Shown here in pieces: positions 63,826 through 64,000 of a stretch of DNA of 64,000 nt; the first letter of the stretch is position 1, and every line of letters begins with the position of its first letter. Source of the stretch: Diadema setosum (lineage: Eukaryota > Echinodermata > Echinoidea > Diadematoida > Diadematidae); contig CM067068.1 of NCBI GenBank assembly GCA_033980235.1, positions 32,893,046 to 32,957,045 of the forward strand, given 5' to 3'. The notes beneath the pieces were generated by a model. That model did not search any database. It worked only from the letters and a program-made list of their open reading frames with translations, and had not been told where the DNA came from. A program made the translations under genes and the position numbers.

Positions 63826-64000
63826 CTCCCCACAATACACAGCATTTCAGGAATAGCTTTATTATCTATGTGTTAATGATTGTATCACTGGGCTCCCCAT
63901 AAACCACTCAGAATGGTTAGGACGCAATGATACACAAATTCATCTTGCCAACTTTTGTGCATGGGAATCCAACTTCCCATACTGCTGTCAGTTGCAAAGT

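Overview
This is a 64-kb piece of an AT-rich animal genome. It carries parts of three spliced, conserved host genes, and almost everything else is transposon-derived. The exon/intron structure with GT-AG junctions, CR1-like and L1/Tx1-like LINEs, tRNA-derived SINEs, many palindromic MITEs and a secreted C-type lectin suggest a marine invertebrate deuterostome. My best guess is an echinoderm such as a sea urchin; a cephalochordate is not excluded. This is inference from gene and repeat content, not from a species-specific marker.

Host genes, all on the + strand. (1) 1427-11315: a secreted C-type lectin read as two exons, a signal-peptide exon and a CTLD exon, whose phase-1 junction joins in frame to give 188 aa across a 9.3-kb intron full of mobile DNA. 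(2) 39603-44279: a complete six-exon model, 353 aa, for a FAXDC2-type member of the fatty acid hydroxylase/sterol C4-methyl oxidase family, with all three histidine boxes. (3) 49350-54868: a complete five-exon model of the RING-H2 protein RBX1, 112 aa. The three genes have unrelated roles and I see no functional cluster.

Mobile DNA, left to right. The lectin intron holds a decayed L1/Tx1-like LINE with one MITE inside it and two inverted copies of another MITE beside it, plus the first copy of a locally duplicated segment built around a 115-bp-arm palindrome. The second copy of that segment lies at 12.5-13.8 kb, followed by a repeat whose inverted partner ends at 28339. At 17.7-21.5 kb, minus strand, is a nearly full-length CR1-like LINE whose endonuclease-RT frame is broken by one in-frame amber codon. 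A degenerate array of roughly 340-bp units lies on its 5' side. At 25.5-27.0 kb is a LINE ORF1 relic interrupted by two different DNA transposons; removing each with one copy of its target-site duplication restores the reading frame.

The most unusual structure is at 28397-35342. It is a 6.9-kb element with 37-bp terminal inverted repeats, eight copies of an ACGAACCGGC-type motif confined to its two ends, exon-like internal sequence I cannot identify, and a 4-bp ATAA target-site duplication. It sits inside a CR1 LINE copy, and the two LINE halves continue one another across it. The right half of the window, around FAXDC2 and RBX1, is dotted with pogo-like, piggyBac-like, Harbinger-like and unclassified MITEs, two tRNA-derived SINEs and LINE 3' ends. 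I saw no CRISPR, operon, rRNA or functional tRNA.
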